Below, in pieces: positions 43,182-45,790 of a stretch of 45,790 bases of DNA (position 1 is the stretch's first letter; the number at the start of each line of letters is the position of its first letter). The notes beneath the pieces are model-generated. The model was given only the letters and a program-made list of their open reading frames with translations, ran no database searches and was not told the origin of the DNA. Made by a program: the position numbers and the translations under genes. Origin of the DNA: CAZTZL01 sp964617625 (GTDB lineage Bacteria > Zhuqueibacterota > QNDG01 > DSAB01); contig CAZTZL010000017.1 in assembly GCA_964617625.1 (NCBI GenBank), positions 1-45,790 of the forward strand, read 5' to 3'.

Positions 43182-44378
43182 TTAATAATATACGTCTCTG
43201 ATCTTTTTGCCTTCTCCGAAAATCATGGATACCTTTTTAAGCTCCTCGGGGATATTGATTCCCTGCGGGCATTTTGGGACACACACGCCGCAGTCTGTAC
43301 AGATCGAGGCATTGCCGTTTGTTTTTTCCTTATTCAGTTTTTCCGGATCGCTGGCCAGTTTTTTGTACGATCTTTTTATCATCCACCGGTAGTAAAAATG
43401 TTTTTCCATGAAGACATTGTTCAGAATCGCAAAATTTTGAGGAATGTGGACACCCGAAGGGCAATTCATGCAGTACTGACATGAAGTGCACGGCACCAGT
43501 ATATTTTTCCTGTAGATTTCAACCAGTTCGTTAATGATATGAAGATCATCCTCGGATAAAGAATTGATCCCGGACCGGTCCGCGCTCTCACAATTTTCAT
43601 CCAACATCTTTTGACTGCCCATTCCGCTCAGCACCACAGAGACTTCAGGACGGTTCCACAGATACTGCAGGGCCCAATCCACGGCGCTTCTGTGAACTTT
43701 TGATTTTGCCATCACTGCTTTGGCTTCTTTTGGCGGATTGGCCAGCTGTCCGCCTTTGACCGGTTCCATCACCACCACGGCGATGTTTTTTGAGGCGGCA
43801 TATTTCAGACCCTCTTCCGTGGCCTGAATGGCGGTATCCATGTAGTTGTATTGAATCTGGGTAACATCCCAGTCGAAATAATCGATAATTTCCCTGAATA
43901 CGGGCAGTGTATCATGAAACGAAAAGCCGATATGCTTTATCCTGCCGTCTTTTTTTGCCTTGAGCATTTTGTCAATCAGGTTCAGCCGGATCACTTTATC
44001 AAACAAGCTTCGATTGAGCCCGTGAAAAAGATATGTATCCAGATGATCCGTCCTGAGTTTTTCCAGCTGTTTGCCGAGAAATCTGTCGAAATCTTCATCT
44101 TTTCGGACCAGGTGCATGAACAGTTTGGTGACCAGATGCACTTTTTCACGATAGCCGTCCTGCAGTGCCAGGCCGACCACTCTTTCACTGCCTCCGAAAT
44201 GATAGGGCCACGCGGTGTCGATGTAATTGACGCCCTGCTCAACCGCTTTTCTGATTAACCGGATTGACTTTTTTGTATCGACCTTTTGCGGAATCAACTT
44301 CACGGTCGGCAGCCTCATGCATCCCAATCCAAGAGCGGAAACTTTAAATCCTGTCGAGCCGAATTCTCTGTATTTCAT
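43182..44378 (-). CDS. Aldo/keto reductase with C-terminal 2[4Fe-4S] domain
   Basis: A 398-residue protein made of an aldo/keto reductase barrel (1-280) and a ferredoxin-like tail. Catalytic residues Asp54 and Tyr59 (NYIDTAWPYH), Lys85 (VTKL) and His119 (YLFHGL) are in place. The tail has two four-Cys sets: Cys297, 300, 303, 306, and Cys360, 363, 366, 370, each followed by Pro in the usual way. It resembles widespread anaerobe proteins annotated as aldo/keto reductase, with no known substrate; electron transfer between NAD(P)H and a ferredoxin-linked reaction is plausible. It is a single-gene unit on the minus strand. Confidence 0.9.
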   Translation of the reverse strand: MKYREFGSTGFKVSALGLGCMRLPTVKLIPQKVDTKKSIRLIRKAVEQGVNYIDTAWPYHFGGSERVVGLALQDGYREKVHLVTKLFMHLVRKDEDFDRFLGKQLEKLRTDHLDTYLFHGLNRSLFDKVIRLNLIDKMLKAKKDGRIKHIGFSFHDTLPVFREIIDYFDWDVTQIQYNYMDTAIQATEEGLKYAASKNIAVVVMEPVKGGQLANPPKEAKAVMAKSKVHRSAVDWALQYLWNRPEVSVVLSGMGSQKMLDENCESADRSGINSLSEDDLHIINELVEIYRKNILVPCTSCQYCMNCPSGVHIPQNFAILNNVFMEKHFYYRWMIKRSYKKLASDPEKLNKEKTNGNASICTDCGVCVPKCPQGINIPEELKKVSMIFGEGKKIRDVYY

Positions 44379-44631
44379 AGATAGCCCTTTTTATTAGTCA
44401 TTGTTTTTACGGATTGCCTTTTCCATTTGCCGTGATTAATTTACAAAAGAATTTTCTCAATTAATAACAATTTCAGCAAACCAGAGCCATTTTATTTGCG
44501 CAGTGGCTCCTGCCTCTGCGATAAAGCATCAACTCCGAATAACATGCATATTTGCATGAGCAAAATCTGTTCCCGCAATTTCCTGTAAAATTAAGTGGAT
44601 TTTCGCAAATCATCTTGTTATATTGATCAAT

Positions 44632-44773
44632 AATTAAGCTTTGGCAAATCTCCACAAGGATTGTCATTCTGTCCCGAAACTTCGGGATCAGAATCTCATC
44701 GCAAAACAGATCCTGAAATAAATTCAGGATGACAAATTGTTTTTAACTTTTAAAAATTTGCCAAAGTTTAAAT
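44632..44773. repeat. MITE-like nested inverted-repeat element
   Basis: An outer perfect 11-bp inverted repeat, CTTTGGCAAAT (44639-44649) and ATTTGCCAAAG (44756-44766), with partly matching flanks. Inside it lies a second pair, TTGTCATTCTG (44661-44671) with CAGGATGACAA (44725-44735, one mismatch). Two internal hairpins sit within: TCCCGAA-AC-TTCGGGA and ATCCTGAA-ATAAA-TTCAGGAT. No coding sequence is inside. The rest of the 507-bp gap between 44379 and 44885 shows nothing else of note. Confidence 0.65.
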
Positions 44774-44885
44774 TCTACTTCCTCTGCACTGCACTGAATT
44801 TTATGAATCGACAACCTGCCCCAAATGGATACGGGAGGGCTTTAAAAATATTTTGATTTCAATCTTATTAAATGAGGAGATTGCC

Positions 44886-45790
44886 ATGAAGATTACAAAA
44901 TTCTTTATCTGCTTGATCCTTTTCTCTTTTTCCACCGCCCTGTTCGGCCAAACCGCCCCGGCAAAGAAAATTGCCATACTGCCGTTTAATGCTATCGGCG
45001 TGGATGAAATCTCTGTGCAAACCGCTGAATCGATACTCCGGCTTGAAATTGGCAAATTGAGCACAATGGATATTGTTTCGGAGAAACGGACGGTCCAGGC
45101 TCTCGGAAATGACACCTGCATCGATCTCGATTGCGCGGTCGAAATCGGCAGAAAACTGGAGGCCGATCAGGTGGTCATTTGCATCCTTTCCCGACTCGGA
45201 GAAAAAATTATCGCACAATTTTCACTCGTCAATGTCCCGGCACAGGCAATGGTGATGGATGACCGAATCACGGCTTCTTATCTCGAAGATTTGGATACAG
45301 TGATGAAACGGATCGCTACCAGTATTGTGAAAAATGAACCTGTTGAAAAATCAGCAGAAATAGGTGCGATTACTGAACAGGAAACAGAAACTCCCCGGCG
45401 CCGCGGAGCAAAGGCGTTTGCCGGTTTTTCATTCGGCTATTTATATCCGCAGCACGGATATGACGATTCCGACCGTTCATTTACGATGGATTTCCGCACA
45501 GGCGCTGAAATTAAAAATTACGCCGTTGGAATGCAGGCACTTATTAGAAAAGGCTTTGGCGTTAATATATTTACATCCTACCTTTTTAGCAAAAAAGATG
45601 TCTGCCCCTATTTGGGAGGCGCGTTCGGTTTTCATTGGGTTACTCACGACCATTCCTTGGCTTATTATGATTTATATTACGAAGGGGAAAAGAAAAAAGG
45701 AGACGGATTCGAATTCAATATCAATTCCGGTGTGAGATTATTTCATACTTATAATATTCAACTGTTAATCAATTTAGAATATTCATTTAC
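44886..45790 (+). CDS. Secreted CsgG/LpoB-like plus beta-barrel protein, 3' truncated
   Basis: Open from ATG 44886 to the window end (301 codons seen). GAGGAG lies six bases before the ATG. The N-terminus MKITKFFICLILFSFSTALFG is a Sec signal. Residues 28-150 (KKIAILPFNAIGVDEISVQTAESILRLE..., CIDLDCAVEIGRKLEADQVVICILSRLGEKI) match the fold of CsgG/LpoB-type lipoprotein domains found in many outer-membrane proteins of this lineage range. An acidic linker leads to a Gly- and aromatic-rich segment from about residue 180 (AFAGFSFGYLYPQHGY, PYLGGAFGFHWV) that looks like strands of an outer-membrane beta barrel. Function is unknown; it is not a lipoprotein by its signal. Confidence 0.8.
   Translation, partial: MKITKFFICLILFSFSTALFGQTAPAKKIAILPFNAIGVDEISVQTAESILRLEIGKLSTMDIVSEKRTVQALGNDTCIDLDCAVEIGRKLEADQVVICILSRLGEKIIAQFSLVNVPAQAMVMDDRITASYLEDLDTVMKRIATSIVKNEPVEKSAEIGAITEQETETPRRRGAKAFAGFSFGYLYPQHGYDDSDRSFTMDFRTGAEIKNYAVGMQALIRKGFGVNIFTSYLFSKKDVCPYLGGAFGFHWVTHDHSLAYYDLYYEGEKKKGDGFEFNINSGVRLFHTYNIQLLINLEYSF

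Noticed and set aside
44473..44667. 64-codon Cys-containing minus-strand frame in the gap before the last gene
   Set aside because: It starts inside the repeat element, has no good ribosome site and no recognised zinc-binding spacing; possibly a remnant, but unsupported.

Overview
The window is a gene-dense bacterial chromosome segment, with GC judged by eye to be in the low-to-mid 40s percent. An outer-membrane-type secreted protein, a lipoprotein membrane-fusion protein and a Tat signal point to a Gram-negative cell. Good Shine-Dalgarno sites precede most genes, which argues against typical Bacteroidota. The gene set (citramalate synthase inside an ilv-leu operon, a nusA-infB-rbfA-nrnA-truB-ribF-rpsO-pnp run, EpmA, TldD/TldE) would suit a poorly sampled phylum of the Fibrobacterota-Calditrichota-KSB1-Marinimicrobia kind. 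That placement is inference only. No phage, insertion sequence, CRISPR array or rRNA was seen.

Layout. (1) 7-11700, minus strand: one branched-chain amino acid operon, transcribed leader-ilvD-ilvB-ilvN-ilvC-cimA-leuA-leuC-leuD-leuB. It encodes every step to valine, leucine and isoleucine except the transaminase, and makes 2-oxobutyrate through citramalate. Its roughly 340-nt 5' region holds a promoter, a 49-codon (or 26-codon) leader peptide packed with Leu/Ile/Val, and mutually exclusive RNA pairings that can hide or expose the ilvD ribosome site. (2) 11876-17518, plus strand: a TetR regulator with two AACC-N4-GGTT palindromes upstream, then a YbhGFSR-like exporter (lipoprotein HlyD protein, two separate ABC ATPases, two ABC-2 permeases). 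(3) 17639-23171, minus strand: mltG-pcrA-ypeA and rlmH-dinB; dinB seems to use a non-AUG start. (4) pheA, plus strand. (5) 24195-35078, minus strand: a translation and RNA operon nusA-infB-ylxP-rbfA-nrnA-truB-ribF-rpsO-pnp, followed by a polysaccharide deacetylase and a MerR-type regulator. (6) 35169-36587, minus strand: tRNA-Arg(CCU), a lone receiver protein, a membrane-anchored TPR protein and a terminator. (7) 36712-43167, plus strand: M20 hydrolase-epmA, Tat-tagged tldD-tldE, a GIY-YIG-like protein and a DUF188 protein. (8) 43182-45790: a ferredoxin-tailed aldo/keto reductase (minus) and the start of a CsgG-like/beta-barrel protein (plus, cut by the window edge). Palindromic repeats lie in the gaps of the last 7 kb.

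The main candidates for undescribed biology are the ilv leader (peptide-controlled translational attenuation), the non-AUG dinB start, a TldD with a Tat signal beside a TldE without one, and an exporter whose two ATPases carry complementary motif losses.
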